Positions 9,500 through 18,286 of a DNA stretch of 64,000 nucleotides are shown here, piece after piece (the first letter of the stretch is position 1; the number at the start of each line of letters is the position of its first letter). The notes beneath the pieces were generated by a model. That model made no database searches and was not told the origin of the DNA. It saw only the letters and a program-made list of their open reading frames with translations. The DNA comes from Thiospirochaeta perfilievii (lineage in GTDB: Bacteria; Spirochaetota; Spirochaetia; DSM-2461): assembly GCF_008329945.1 (NCBI RefSeq), contig NZ_CP035807.1, positions 3,162,001 to 3,226,000 of the forward strand, read 5' to 3'. Made by a program: the position numbers and the translations under genes.

Positions 9500-11269
9500 T
9501 TACAAATAATAGAAATTATTAAATAATATACTCCCTTCAAAATTTTTAAGATTTATTTCTATTCTATCCCAAGGCTTGTTATCTATTGGAATTTGGAAGT
9601 ATTGGAAATTAGGATCAATTCTATCTTCCTTTGAGAACGTATTTATTTTAAAAATATTTTTACTTATACCTGGTTCTAACCTGTAGACAAACTCTTTAAC
9701 ACTGTTATCTTTAATAACATTAACTAAAAGATCCAATTCTTTATTAGAAGAGTTTGCCAATGAGAAGATAATGTTCTTAGTTGAAATACTATCTAGCTTA
9801 TTATTTAGTATAATTTTAGAGTTGTAATTAATCGTAAAATCCCATGTACTTTTACCATTTTTATAGAACGAACGTTTGTGAATATCTTCTGTTTTTAAGT
9901 TATAGTTTATTGGCTTATAGTTACTACTTAGAAAGTCGGTGATAATAACTGTATTAGGGAGAGTTGGAATTAAACTAGGTTGTTTAAGGTATTTAACTTC
10001 ATCTACTACATTTAGTAACTTAAATCTAAATAGTTTAAGACTTAACTCCTTTGCAATCTCTCTTTGATCAATTGCTTTTAAATTATTATTTCTTCCATAA
10101 AAAAGCTTTCCTAAACTTGTTGAGTCAATTAAACCCCAATCACTATTAAATTGGGAGTGGTTCACACCCTCAAGGTAGTAGGTTGCTTTTATATTATACT
10201 CACTATCATTTGTAAAAGAGATCCTATTAAATTGGGATCTAGCCTTAAAACTTTTAAGATCACCATCATTAGCACCATGCAGTGCAATATAGGATATATT
10301 TGTTAGGTTTATACTCTCTCTAAACTGCCTATCTGTCCCAGATAAGGACATAACAGCCTTTATTGGGTAGTATGAGTATTTAGCTGCTATACTAACAGCT
10401 TCTCCTCCCCTAGAGTGGCCAACTAACCCAATATTTGATATATCTACCATATTGTAAAAAATTGAGTTTTTATCCCTATTTAGCTGATCAAACAGTTTTA
10501 TATGTTCTAAGAGTAAAAAAGCCCTAGCATCATTCTCCTTAGGTTGCCCTTGGCCAAGGCTCGTCCAGTTCCCATTTAGGAAATTTTCATCAATAGAAAC
10601 TGCAATAAAACCGTTAGCTGCTAAATGTTTTAATAGGTAGTCATAACCTTTATGGGATGGATTCTCTGCTAATGCGTTACCGTGTAGTATAAAAACTATT
10701 GGGAATACTCCACTTTTTTTGGGGTAATATACCCGTCCATTTAGGGGGAGATTTTTTGTGAACCCCCAAAACATCTTATCATATAGTTTAGCTATGCCAC
10801 TATTCCCATTATAATATTTACTACTATCAACTATTTTTAATCTGTTATACTCATAAAAATTAAGATCTACTTGTGTCTCTGTTTGTAAAAGATTTGATTT
10901 ATAATCAATTTTAAAACCCTGCCACATAGATAAAGCTGTTAATGTAATAAATAGCCCCTTGGAGATATTATTTAAATATTTATGTTTAGAAAATAACAAT
11001 AATAGCATTATTGTAGTTATTATCTGGAGGATTATAGTTGTTTTAAGGGAAACTCTACTAAACTCCTTAAGTAAAAAGAAAAAGATAATATTTATTAAGA
11101 TGATAAAAAACTTAATCTTTTTTCCTTTTAAGTATTTTATAGGAAAATAGAACAGAAAAGAGATAATAAGTGTTGATAATAAATTTAGAAAAAAAAGAGA
11201 TCTAATTGGAATAATTCCAAAAAGTAACATTATATATAGGACGTAATAAAACAGAGGAATAAAAATCAT
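9500..11269 (-). CDS. Membrane-anchored alpha/beta hydrolase
   Basis: The 589-residue protein starts with about four hydrophobic helices (residues 1-115). An alpha/beta hydrolase domain resembling the dienelactone-hydrolase and PET-hydrolase-like group follows. The oxyanion region is VFILHGNALAENP, the nucleophile elbow is GHSRGG (about residue 285), the acid is probably the Asp in HGANDGD, and the histidine is in GVNHSQF. A C-terminal beta-rich domain of about 170 residues follows. It is probably an esterase or lipase facing the outside; the substrate is unknown. It is a single gene with a -10-like hexamer very close to its start codon. Confidence 0.8.
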   Translation of the reverse strand: MIFIPLFYYVLYIMLLFGIIPIRSLFFLNLLSTLIISFLFYFPIKYLKGKKIKFFIILINIIFFFLLKEFSRVSLKTTIILQIITTIMLLLLFSKHKYLNNISKGLFITLTALSMWQGFKIDYKSNLLQTETQVDLNFYEYNRLKIVDSSKYYNGNSGIAKLYDKMFWGFTKNLPLNGRVYYPKKSGVFPIVFILHGNALAENPSHKGYDYLLKHLAANGFIAVSIDENFLNGNWTSLGQGQPKENDARAFLLLEHIKLFDQLNRDKNSIFYNMVDISNIGLVGHSRGGEAVSIAAKYSYYPIKAVMSLSGTDRQFRESINLTNISYIALHGANDGDLKSFKARSQFNRISFTNDSEYNIKATYYLEGVNHSQFNSDWGLIDSTSLGKLFYGRNNNLKAIDQREIAKELSLKLFRFKLLNVVDEVKYLKQPSLIPTLPNTVIITDFLSSNYKPINYNLKTEDIHKRSFYKNGKSTWDFTINYNSKIILNNKLDSISTKNIIFSLANSSNKELDLLVNVIKDNSVKEFVYRLEPGISKNIFKINTFSKEDRIDPNFQYFQIPIDNKPWDRIEINLKNFEGSILFNNFYYL

Positions 11270-11275
11270 TTTTAC

Positions 11276-11281
11276 ATTATA
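11276..11281 (-). promoter_or_regulatory. -10 element (TATAAT) close to a start codon
   Basis: On the minus strand TATAAT is followed by six bases and then the ATG of the hydrolase gene at 11269. Transcription from this hexamer would begin at or next to the ATG, and there is no ribosome binding site between them. I see no convincing -35 box. Confidence 0.4.
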
Positions 11282-11343
11282 TAGGAATATTAAGTATAAT
11301 AAAAAGAGTAAAAAAAAGGGATAAGATTAACTCTCATCCCTAA

Positions 11344-11415
11344 CTTGGTCGGCAGGATTCGAACCTGCGAATGCATGGATCAAAACCATGTGACTTACCG
11401 CTTGTCGACGACCAA
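11344..11415 (-). tRNA. tRNA-Gln (UUG)
   Basis: The 72-base minus-strand sequence folds as a full cloverleaf. It has a seven-pair acceptor stem (TTGGTCG/CGACCAA), a D arm with GAC/GTC, and an anticodon stem CATGG/CCATG around the loop TTTTGAT, which gives anticodon UUG. The T arm is GCAGG-TTCGAAT-CCTGC. Discriminator base is G. CCA is not encoded and must be added after transcription. Confidence 0.96.
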
Positions 11416-11525
11416 TTGCTTTACGAGATGAATAATACATAATTATATTTTCTTGGTCAACATAAAAATTACAAAAGTTTTATAAATCACTAGATAATGA
11501 TTATTAATTTATATATGTTTTATTT

Positions 11526-13286
11526 ATGATAAAGGATTTTATAGAAAAAAATATAATTATTTCCGATGGAGCAATGGGAACATATTATTCAGAGTTAACA
11601 AAGGATTCTGTAAATAGGGTAGAGGAAGCTAATTTATTTAATAGGGACTTAATTACATCTATTCACAAAGAGTATATTGAAAGTGGTGCTTCTTTAATTA
11701 GAACTAATACTTTTGCTGCAAACACTATCTGTCTAAATATAAGTAGAGAGAAACTAAAAAATATTATAGAAAATGCTTGTTTAGCATCAAAGGATGCTAA
11801 AGGGGATAAAAATCTGTTTATTGCTGGTAATATTGGCCCTATACCAGAATTTGAAGATGATGGGTCAAAACTCTTATATAAAGATATTTTAGATGAGTAT
11901 AAATTTATTATTGATTGTTTCCTCAATTGTGGTGTAAATATCTTTAATTTTGAAACCTTTGCTACAGATAAGTATTTAAAGGATGTATTTGAATATATTA
12001 AATTAAAAGATAAAGACTCTTTTATTATGGTTCAGTACTCTATATCGAAAAGTGGTTTAACAAGGGTTGGAATAAGTATAGATCAACTAATACAAGACTC
12101 TTATCCCGTTGATGTCTTAGGTTTTAATTGTGGAACAGGACCAACACACTTAATAAATAATATAAGGGATAAAAGTTTAAAATATCCCTTATCTCTCTAT
12201 CCAAATGCAGGTTATCCAGAATTAGTTAACAATAGAACTGTATTTAATTCTGATCCTAAATATTTTGCAAAAGTAGTTTTAGAAGGGGTTGATTTTGGTG
12301 CTAAGATAATTGGTGGATGTTGTGGAACAACTCCTAAATATATAAAGAGCATAAACGATCTTTTAAATGGGAATAGAGCAGAGACTCCTGTTGTAGAGGT
12401 AAAAAAAGTTGAAACTAAAGAGAGCATTCCAAATAGTGATAAAAAACATATTATTGCAGTTGAACTTGACCCCCCATTTAAACCTAATTTAGATAAATTA
12501 TTAGAAAGTGCTAGAGAGTTAAAGGATATAGGTGTTGATTTTATTACTGTAGCAGACTCACCCTCAGGGAGAATGAGGCTAAACTCCATATCTGTAGCAG
12601 CTAGAATTAAGAGGGATGTAAATATTGATGTAATGCCCCATATTTGTTGTAGGGACCGAAACTTAATAGCGTTAAAATCAGATATACTTGCAGCCCATAG
12701 TGAGGATATAAGAAAAATTCTAGTAATAACAGGGGATCCTGTTCCTTTAGAAGAGAGGGATGTTGTAAAAAAAGTATTTAACTGTAACTCTGTCTCTTTA
12801 ATGGAGTCTATCTCTGGTTTTAATAAGGGAGTAGTTAGTGATTCTCCCTTTATTATTGGTGGTGCATTAAACCTAAACTCGAAGAACCTAGATGTTCAAT
12901 TAAAAAAATTAGAGGATAAGGTTGAAGCTGGAGCTACACTTTTTTTAACTCAACCTATATATGACAATAGGGCCATAGAATTTTTATCAAAAATTAAAAA
13001 GAAACCAGGAGTGAAGATTTTAGCTGGAATACTACCTCTAGTTACATATAAAAATGCTCAATTCTTAAATAATGAGTTTCCAGGTATAACAATTCCAGAT
13101 GAGTTAATCCAACGTTTTAATCAGGATATGAGTAGGGAAGAGGCCCAAAAGATTGGCATAAATATCTCTATAGAAACAGTGAACAGATTAAAGTCCTTTG
13201 TTGATGGCTTCTACTTTATTACACCATTTTTTAGAACATCAATGATTAGAGAAATTATATCAAAAGCATTGATGAATAATAGATAA
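11526..13286 (+). CDS. Homocysteine S-methyltransferase / methylenetetrahydrofolate reductase fusion
   Basis: This is a bifunctional 586-residue enzyme of the YitJ type. Residues 1-285 are a homocysteine S-methyltransferase domain: ISDGAMGT at the N-terminus and zinc ligands in GFNCGTG and GGCCGTTP. Residues about 305-586 are a methylenetetrahydrofolate reductase: AVELDPPFKP, VITGDPVP, TLFLTQPIYD and LAGILPL. Together they would make 5-methyl-THF and use methyl groups to form methionine. There is no obvious ribosome binding site before the ATG, but SDGAMGT supports this start. A weak ATAATGATTAT palindrome lies at 11494-11504. Confidence 0.9.
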   Translation: MIKDFIEKNIIISDGAMGTYYSELTKDSVNRVEEANLFNRDLITSIHKEYIESGASLIRTNTFAANTICLNISREKLKNIIENACLASKDAKGDKNLFIAGNIGPIPEFEDDGSKLLYKDILDEYKFIIDCFLNCGVNIFNFETFATDKYLKDVFEYIKLKDKDSFIMVQYSISKSGLTRVGISIDQLIQDSYPVDVLGFNCGTGPTHLINNIRDKSLKYPLSLYPNAGYPELVNNRTVFNSDPKYFAKVVLEGVDFGAKIIGGCCGTTPKYIKSINDLLNGNRAETPVVEVKKVETKESIPNSDKKHIIAVELDPPFKPNLDKLLESARELKDIGVDFITVADSPSGRMRLNSISVAARIKRDVNIDVMPHICCRDRNLIALKSDILAAHSEDIRKILVITGDPVPLEERDVVKKVFNCNSVSLMESISGFNKGVVSDSPFIIGGALNLNSKNLDVQLKKLEDKVEAGATLFLTQPIYDNRAIEFLSKIKKKPGVKILAGILPLVTYKNAQFLNNEFPGITIPDELIQRFNQDMSREEAQKIGINISIETVNRLKSFVDGFYFITPFFRTSMIREIISKALMNNR

Positions 13287-13302
13287 TTAGGTATAAAACA
13301 GT

Positions 13303-13761
13303 ATGTTTATAGAATATTTTAATATAATGACAGAGAGCGCACCAGGCGGATCTATTTTTTTAACAATTTCATTTTTACTTATTGTTATAGGTTTTGTATA
13401 TTTAAAGATTAGGAAAACATCCCCAAGGTTAGTTAAAATAATTCCTATATTAGCTTTCATATCAATTTTTGGTTCTATTTTTAATAAATACAATACTTCT
13501 AAGGATTATAGATATCTAAGAGATATCCTAATTAATAAAAAACATAGTGTTGTAGAGGGCAGGGTAGAGAATTTTAAAGAGATGGATGATTTTAATCCAG
13601 AATCTTTTAGTGTTGACGGTGTTGATTTTTTTTATAGGGATGATAGATCCAATAGTGCGTTTAACAATATAGCTGCTAATGGTGGCCCTATTAAAGAGGG
13701 TTTAGAAGTGCGAATTTTCTATTATGAAAATAGGATAATTGGTCTTTGGATAAAAGAGTAG
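13303..13761 (+). CDS. Small membrane protein of unknown function
   Basis: The 152-residue protein has two N-terminal membrane helices (about 17-36 and 46-62) and a soluble C-terminal domain (about 75-152) with VVEGRVENFKEM, SFSVDGVDFFY and NNIAANGGPIKEGLEVRIFY. I recognise this C-terminal block as a recurring hypothetical domain in bacterial membrane proteins, but no function is known to me. It is 16 bases after the methionine gene and directly precedes yaaA. Confidence 0.7.
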   Translation: MFIEYFNIMTESAPGGSIFLTISFLLIVIGFVYLKIRKTSPRLVKIIPILAFISIFGSIFNKYNTSKDYRYLRDILINKKHSVVEGRVENFKEMDDFNPESFSVDGVDFFYRDDRSNSAFNNIAANGGPIKEGLEVRIFYYENRIIGLWIKE

Positions 13762-13765
13762 AATT

Positions 13766-14524
13766 CTGAAAATAATTTTATCACCTACTAAAAAACAGAT
13801 TATCTCTCCTCCATCTAAGATTGAACTAAATACCCCCTCCTTTATAGATAAGGCGTCAACTTTAATGGATCTTTTAAGGGGTAAAACATCTAATGAGTTA
13901 AAAGAGTTACTTAGTATAAGTGATAAAATTGTAGAAGAAGTATTTCTGTATAATCAGGTGTGGCGTAACAATCCAAAAAAAAATACTGGTTCCACCGCTG
14001 TTTTTACCTTTGTTGGAGAGGCTTTTAACTATTTAAATCCTAAGTATTTAACAGATGATGAATTAGAATACGCAGATAAAAAGCTACTAATATTTAGTGG
14101 TTTATATGGTTTTCTAAAACCCCTGGATATAATAATGCCCTATAGGTTAGATATTGCTGATAGATTAAAAATTAAGGAGTACAACTCCCTATACGATTTT
14201 TGGTCAAAGGATCTAACTTCTTTTTTATCTAAGGAAGTTGAAAAGGATAATTCAGGCCTACTTCTAGATTTAAGTTCTAAGGAGTATTCAAAAGCTATTA
14301 AGTTTAATAATATTCCTGCTAAAATAATAACCCCGGAATTTAAGGTAGAGATAGATGGTAAGTTAAAAACAGTAGCTATATGGGCAAAAAGAATGAGGGG
14401 CCTAATGAGTAGGGAAGTAATTATAAATAAAGTAACAACAGAAGGTGGGCTACAAAACCTAAAATTTGAGAATTTTATACTTGAGGATGTTACTGATAAT
14501 AGTTATCTTTATATTAAAAGATAG
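13766..14524 (+). CDS. yaaA: Peroxide stress protein YaaA (DUF328), proposed CTG start
   Basis: YaaA family proteins lower free iron during peroxide stress and bind DNA. The product carries family blocks such as LLIFSGLYGFLKPLDIIMPYRLD, LLDLSSKEYSKAI and WAKRMRGLM. The first ATG (13865) would remove the conserved N-terminus KIILSPTKKQ, which is encoded just upstream in frame. The only candidates there are CTG at 13766, ATT at 13763 and an internal ATA at 13772. AAAGAG at 13753-13758 is seven bases before the CTG. With CTG the protein is 252 residues, the usual family length. The start is inference; family membership is clear. Confidence 0.85.
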   Translation: MKIILSPTKKQIISPPSKIELNTPSFIDKASTLMDLLRGKTSNELKELLSISDKIVEEVFLYNQVWRNNPKKNTGSTAVFTFVGEAFNYLNPKYLTDDELEYADKKLLIFSGLYGFLKPLDIIMPYRLDIADRLKIKEYNSLYDFWSKDLTSFLSKEVEKDNSGLLLDLSSKEYSKAIKFNNIPAKIITPEFKVEIDGKLKTVAIWAKRMRGLMSREVIINKVTTEGGLQNLKFENFILEDVTDNSYLYIKR

Positions 14525-14533
14525 GAGTTTATT

Positions 14534-14884
14534 ATGAAAATATGGAAATATAATAGATGTGGTAGCTGTAGAAAGGCAATAAAATATTTAGATGAGAAGG
14601 GGTTAGAATATACAGCCTTAGAAATATTAGAGACACCACCAACTGTAGATGAATTAAAGTTAATGTTAGGCTATTTAGATGGAAACATAAAAAAGTTATT
14701 TAATACTTCCGGTGTAAAGTATAGGGAGGGTAACTATAAGGATAAAATTAAAACTCTATCCCAGGATGAAACACTAAATATACTCTCCAAGGAGGGTGCT
14801 TTAATTAAAAGACCTTTTATTTTAACTGAAACTACTGGTACTGTTGGTTTTAAGGAAGAAGTCTGGGATAATATTTTTAAGTAG
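14534..14884 (+). CDS. ArsC/Spx/MgsR-family thioredoxin-fold protein
   Basis: The 116-residue protein matches the arsenate reductase/Spx-like family: WKYNRCGSCRKAIKYLDEKG with a CxxC at residues 9-12, then EILETPPTVDELK, LFNTSG and LIKRPFIL. The CGSC pair and the RP motif fit YffB/MgsR-type members better than a dedicated arsenate reductase. No ars operon is nearby, so a redox-regulatory or thiol role is more likely. It lies nine bases after yaaA with GGAG before its ATG. Confidence 0.82.
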   Translation: MKIWKYNRCGSCRKAIKYLDEKGLEYTALEILETPPTVDELKLMLGYLDGNIKKLFNTSGVKYREGNYKDKIKTLSQDETLNILSKEGALIKRPFILTETTGTVGFKEEVWDNIFK

Positions 14885-14898
14885 TTCATAAATTTATA

Positions 14899-14929
14899 AA
14901 GGCTCTCAATTTATTATTTTAAGAGCCTT
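14899..14929. terminator. Possible bidirectional terminator
   Basis: AAGGCTCT and AGAGCCTT form an eight-pair stem with a 15-base A/T loop between the convergent ArsC-like and ABC-F genes. The downstream tracts are A/T-rich but not pure U, so efficiency is uncertain. Confidence 0.55.
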
Positions 14930-14935
14930 ATTAAC

Positions 14936-16558
14936 CTAAACCGAAGCCTTCTTTGATTCGTAATAGTCGTAATCACCCTCGTATATATTTAGTTTCCCAT
15001 GATCAACTTCAAATACCCTTGTAATAAAGTGCCTTAAAAAGTATCTATCATGACTTACTATCATAACTGTTCCCTTAAACTCTTTTAAAGCATCTAGTAA
15101 AACTTCTCTACTAGCAATATCTAAGTGGTTTGTTGGCTCATCTAGTATAATAAAGTTATATGGTTGGGATAGAAGACAGGCTAACATAACCCTACTTTTT
15201 TCTCCACCAGATAAAACAGATATGGGTTTATCTATATCATCTCCACTAAATAAGAAGGAACCTAACAGATTTCTTACATATCCTACAGTCTCATTTGGTA
15301 GTATAGAGGATACCTCTTCAAATATTGTGTTTTCGGGTTTTAAAACATCGGAAGAGTACTGGCTAAAGTATCCAATCTCTGTACTAGGTCCAACTGTTGA
15401 TGAACCCTCTGTTGGTTCCGTTAAATTATTTATTATTTTAAGTAGTGTAGATTTACCTGCACCGTTAACACCTGTTACAGCAATCTTATCCAATCTATTT
15501 ACGGTTCCTGTGATACCGCTAAAGACTGGATGGGTAGAGCCATCTCCTAAAATATACTCTTTCCCTAGATTCTCTAGGGCAACAACAATGTCCCCTCCAC
15601 GTTTTATCTGGGGGAGTTGAAGTTTCATAACCTTAGGCTCTGGGGGTATAACTATTCTCTCAATCTTCTCTATGGTTTTAACCCTAGATTGAACCTGGGC
15701 GGCGTGGGATGCTCTAGCTGCAAACTTTGCTATAAACTCCTCTTCCTTAGCTAACATTGCATCCTGTTTTCTTTTTGATGCGATTAATTGCTCCCTCCGA
15801 ATAACCCTCTCTGCCATATAAAAGTCATAATCCCCTGAGTATAGGGTAATAGATCCAGGGGCTACTTCTAGAGTTCTATTACAGAGTCTAGTCATAAATT
15901 CCCTATCATGACTTGTCATTAATATTGAACCTTTAAACTCTCTTAACCACTCTTCTAACCAGATAATAGTCTCAATATCTAAGTGATTTGTTGGCTCATC
16001 AATTAATAATAGGTCAGGATTAAGTAGAAGTATCTTAGCAAGGGCAATTCTCATCTTCCACCCTCCAGAGAAGGATTCTACAGGTTCATTCCATCTAGAC
16101 TCTCCTATTCCTAAACCGGTTAATATTGTTTTTGCGTTTGTTTCTAAATCATACCCACCTAAGTCCTGGTACTCCATCTGAACTTTGCCATACTGTTCCA
16201 TAACTTCATCCATCTTATCTGGATCTAAGTCTGGGTCGCACATATCGTGTTCTAGTTTTGTTAACTTTTTTCCAAGTTCAAAGGCTTTACCAGCACCTAA
16301 TTGTGCCTCTTCTAAGGCTGAATGGCCACTCATCTCCCCAACATCCTGGGAGAAATATCCTATTACAAAGTTAGAAGGGATTGTTACTGTTCCATCATCG
16401 GCTTTCTCTTCCCCACTTAATATTCTAAAAAGTGATGTTTTTCCAGAACCGTTAGGTCCAACTAAACCAATTTTATCCTGGGGTCTTATTATAAAACTTC
16501 CATTTCTATAGAGGTTTCTTCCTCCATAACTTAAAGCTATATTCGATACATTTACCAT
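14936..16558 (-). CDS. ABC-F family ATPase (ribosome-associated type)
   Basis: This 540-residue protein has two ABC domains in one chain and no membrane segment. Domain 1 has GPNGSGKTS (about residues 34-42), the signature SFSGGWKMR and LLIDEPTNHLD. Domain 2 has GVNGAGKST, LSGGEKSR and FIILDEPTNHLD. A charged linker of about 80 residues lies between them. This is the EttA/Uup/YbiT architecture, which acts on the ribosome. I cannot assign a subgroup with confidence, though YbiT-like is plausible. No ribosome binding site is evident before the ATG. Confidence 0.93.
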   Translation of the reverse strand: MVNVSNIALSYGGRNLYRNGSFIIRPQDKIGLVGPNGSGKTSLFRILSGEEKADDGTVTIPSNFVIGYFSQDVGEMSGHSALEEAQLGAGKAFELGKKLTKLEHDMCDPDLDPDKMDEVMEQYGKVQMEYQDLGGYDLETNAKTILTGLGIGESRWNEPVESFSGGWKMRIALAKILLLNPDLLLIDEPTNHLDIETIIWLEEWLREFKGSILMTSHDREFMTRLCNRTLEVAPGSITLYSGDYDFYMAERVIRREQLIASKRKQDAMLAKEEEFIAKFAARASHAAQVQSRVKTIEKIERIVIPPEPKVMKLQLPQIKRGGDIVVALENLGKEYILGDGSTHPVFSGITGTVNRLDKIAVTGVNGAGKSTLLKIINNLTEPTEGSSTVGPSTEIGYFSQYSSDVLKPENTIFEEVSSILPNETVGYVRNLLGSFLFSGDDIDKPISVLSGGEKSRVMLACLLSQPYNFIILDEPTNHLDIASREVLLDALKEFKGTVMIVSHDRYFLRHFITRVFEVDHGKLNIYEGDYDYYESKKASV

Positions 16559-16625
16559 GGAATAAATCTATATTATAAATATATAAGCTTCAATGGTAAT
16601 TCTATTTAACTAGTAAAAATTTATT

Positions 16626-16655
16626 TTGATTAAACTATTAAAACTATTGTATACT
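16626..16655 (+). promoter_or_regulatory. Sigma-70-type promoter for the chemoreceptor gene
   Basis: TTGATT at 16626-16631 and TATACT at 16650-16655 are separated by 18 bases. They sit 23 bases upstream of the GTG start at 16679, with AAAGGGG as ribosome binding site in between. No sigma-28 motif is visible. Confidence 0.6.
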
Positions 16656-16678
16656 CATTATGATTAAAGGGGCACTGT

Positions 16679-18274
16679 GTGAAATTAAATAAAAAAATTA
16701 GTGAAATATATAAAGATAGCGATTACGGTGTGCAAAGAATGGCACCAGCTTTCTGGATATTAAGTATAGTTAGTGTTGTTCTTATGTCACTTATACTTAT
16801 CTTGAAAATTATTAATAAAGAGTCATTTATAGAGAGTATTAATACATATATAATTATTACCGCAATAATATTCTCTCAATATTTTTTATATAAAGGTAAG
16901 TATGATGTAGCTACTCTATTTTTCTCTTCCGGTGTATTTTTAGGCTTAACTACAACTATGTTTTTAGAATCTAGGGTAACAATACAAATCCCATATCGTC
17001 ACGCTGTAAACTATATGCTTTTAATTATATCAACAGGTATGATTAGTCATAAACTTTTTAACCTAAAAATAATTTTTTCAGCAACAATTTTATCTTATGT
17101 ATTAATTACATATATGGCTATTTCTAAGGGGTTAGTAGAGAGTCATGTTAAATCTCTAAATCTACAATTAATACTACCTACATTTGTAATGTTAGCAGGA
17201 TCAATTGCAATATATTTTATGAAAAGTATAGAGCTGGGAATAATTCGGGATATATATAATAAACTTAAAATTGCAGATGAAGAGAAGGGTAAACGTCAGG
17301 AAGTTCTAAACTCTATTAAGGTTCAATTAAATAAGAGTAGTGATTTAATAACACTATCTGGAACAGCAAATAGTGCTAGTGAAAGTATAGATGAGAGGGT
17401 TCAACAGGTAAAAGTACAAATGGATATTCTTCAAACAAAGTTTAGAAATTCTTCTACGGCTCTAAATACAATTTCAAATGAAATAATAAATCTAAAGAGT
17501 GTTGCTGATAATCAGTCTGTTAATGTAACACAAACCAGTGCTTCTATAGAGGAGATGAATGCATCTATACTAAATGTTGCCAATGTTATTTTTAAAAAGA
17601 AGGATACTGTATCCTCTTTATTAGACTCATCTGCCAATGGGGAGAGATCCATAAACGAAACAATCAACTCATTTAATGAGGTTATTGAGAATTTTGAAAA
17701 TATAAAGGAGATGACTACAGTTATTGATGACATTGCATCTCAAACTAATCTTTTATCAATGAATGCAGCTATAGAGGCCGCCCATGCAGGGGATGCAGGT
17801 AAAGGGTTTGCTGTTGTTGCAGATGAGATAAGAAAATTAGCAGAGAGTAGTTCTTCAAATGCTAAAAATATTGGAAACAGGATTATAGACCTGGTAAAAT
17901 CTATAGAAAATACAGGTAATGAAGTTAAAAGATCAGGTGATTCATTTCAGAGTATTCACCAGGAAATCATAGAAGTTTCTAGGGCGATGGAAGAGATCTC
18001 TTCTAGCGCCTCGGAACTCTCTGAAGGTAGTAATGAGATACTAACAGCAACATCTCTATTAAACAGTTTAACAACAAAGGTTAGTTCTGGTGTTGAAGAG
18101 GTTTTAAATAACCATAATATTGTAAATAGTGATCTATCTGGAATTACAGAAGCTTCTGGTAATATTCTCTCATCCCTTAGTAGTATTACCAATGATACAT
18201 CTACAATTAAGGATGATATAAAAGAGATATCTCAAATGGCTAGGGAGATTGATTCCCATATGAACTCAATATAA
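16679..18274 (+). CDS. Methyl-accepting chemotaxis protein with a six-helix membrane sensor
   Basis: The 531-residue chemoreceptor has six predicted membrane helices in residues about 22-180 and then goes straight into the cytoplasmic signalling coiled coil. There is no periplasmic ligand domain and no obvious HAMP domain. The hairpin tip is [21 protein letters not shown] followed by [16 protein letters not shown], the CheA/CheW-binding region. The sensor is MASE-like, so it may sense membrane or intracellular conditions. It starts at GTG with AAAGGGG upstream, and the M32 peptidase gene follows after 12 bases. Confidence 0.93.
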   Translation: MKLNKKISEIYKDSDYGVQRMAPAFWILSIVSVVLMSLILILKIINKESFIESINTYIIITAIIFSQYFLYKGKYDVATLFFSSGVFLGLTTTMFLESRVTIQIPYRHAVNYMLLIISTGMISHKLFNLKIIFSATILSYVLITYMAISKGLVESHVKSLNLQLILPTFVMLAGSIAIYFMKSIELGIIRDIYNKLKIADEEKGKRQEVLNSIKVQLNKSSDLITLSGTANSASESIDERVQQVKVQMDILQTKFRNSSTALNTISNEIINLKSVADNQSVNVTQTSASIEEMNASILNVANVIFKKKDTVSSLLDSSANGERSINETINSFNEVIENFENIKEMTTVIDDIASQTNLLSMNAAIEAAHAGDAGKGFAVVADEIRKLAESSSSNAKNIGNRIIDLVKSIENTGNEVKRSGDSFQSIHQEIIEVSRAMEEISSSASELSEGSNEILTATSLLNSLTTKVSSGVEEVLNNHNIVNSDLSGITEASGNILSSLSSITNDTSTIKDDIKEISQMAREIDSHMNSI

Positions 18275-18286
18275 AAGGAAAAAATT

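Noticed and set aside
11494-11504. PerR/Fur-like box (ATAAT-G-ATTAT) before the methionine gene
   Set aside because: Only the central 11 bases match and the region is very A+T-rich, so chance is likely.
14534-14884. Dedicated arsenate reductase
   Set aside because: The CGSC motif and lack of other arsenic genes favour the Spx/MgsR/YffB side of the family.
14936-16558. Long open frames on the opposite strand of the ABC-F gene and other genes
   Set aside because: They lie antisense to clear genes, have no ribosome sites and no recognisable domains.
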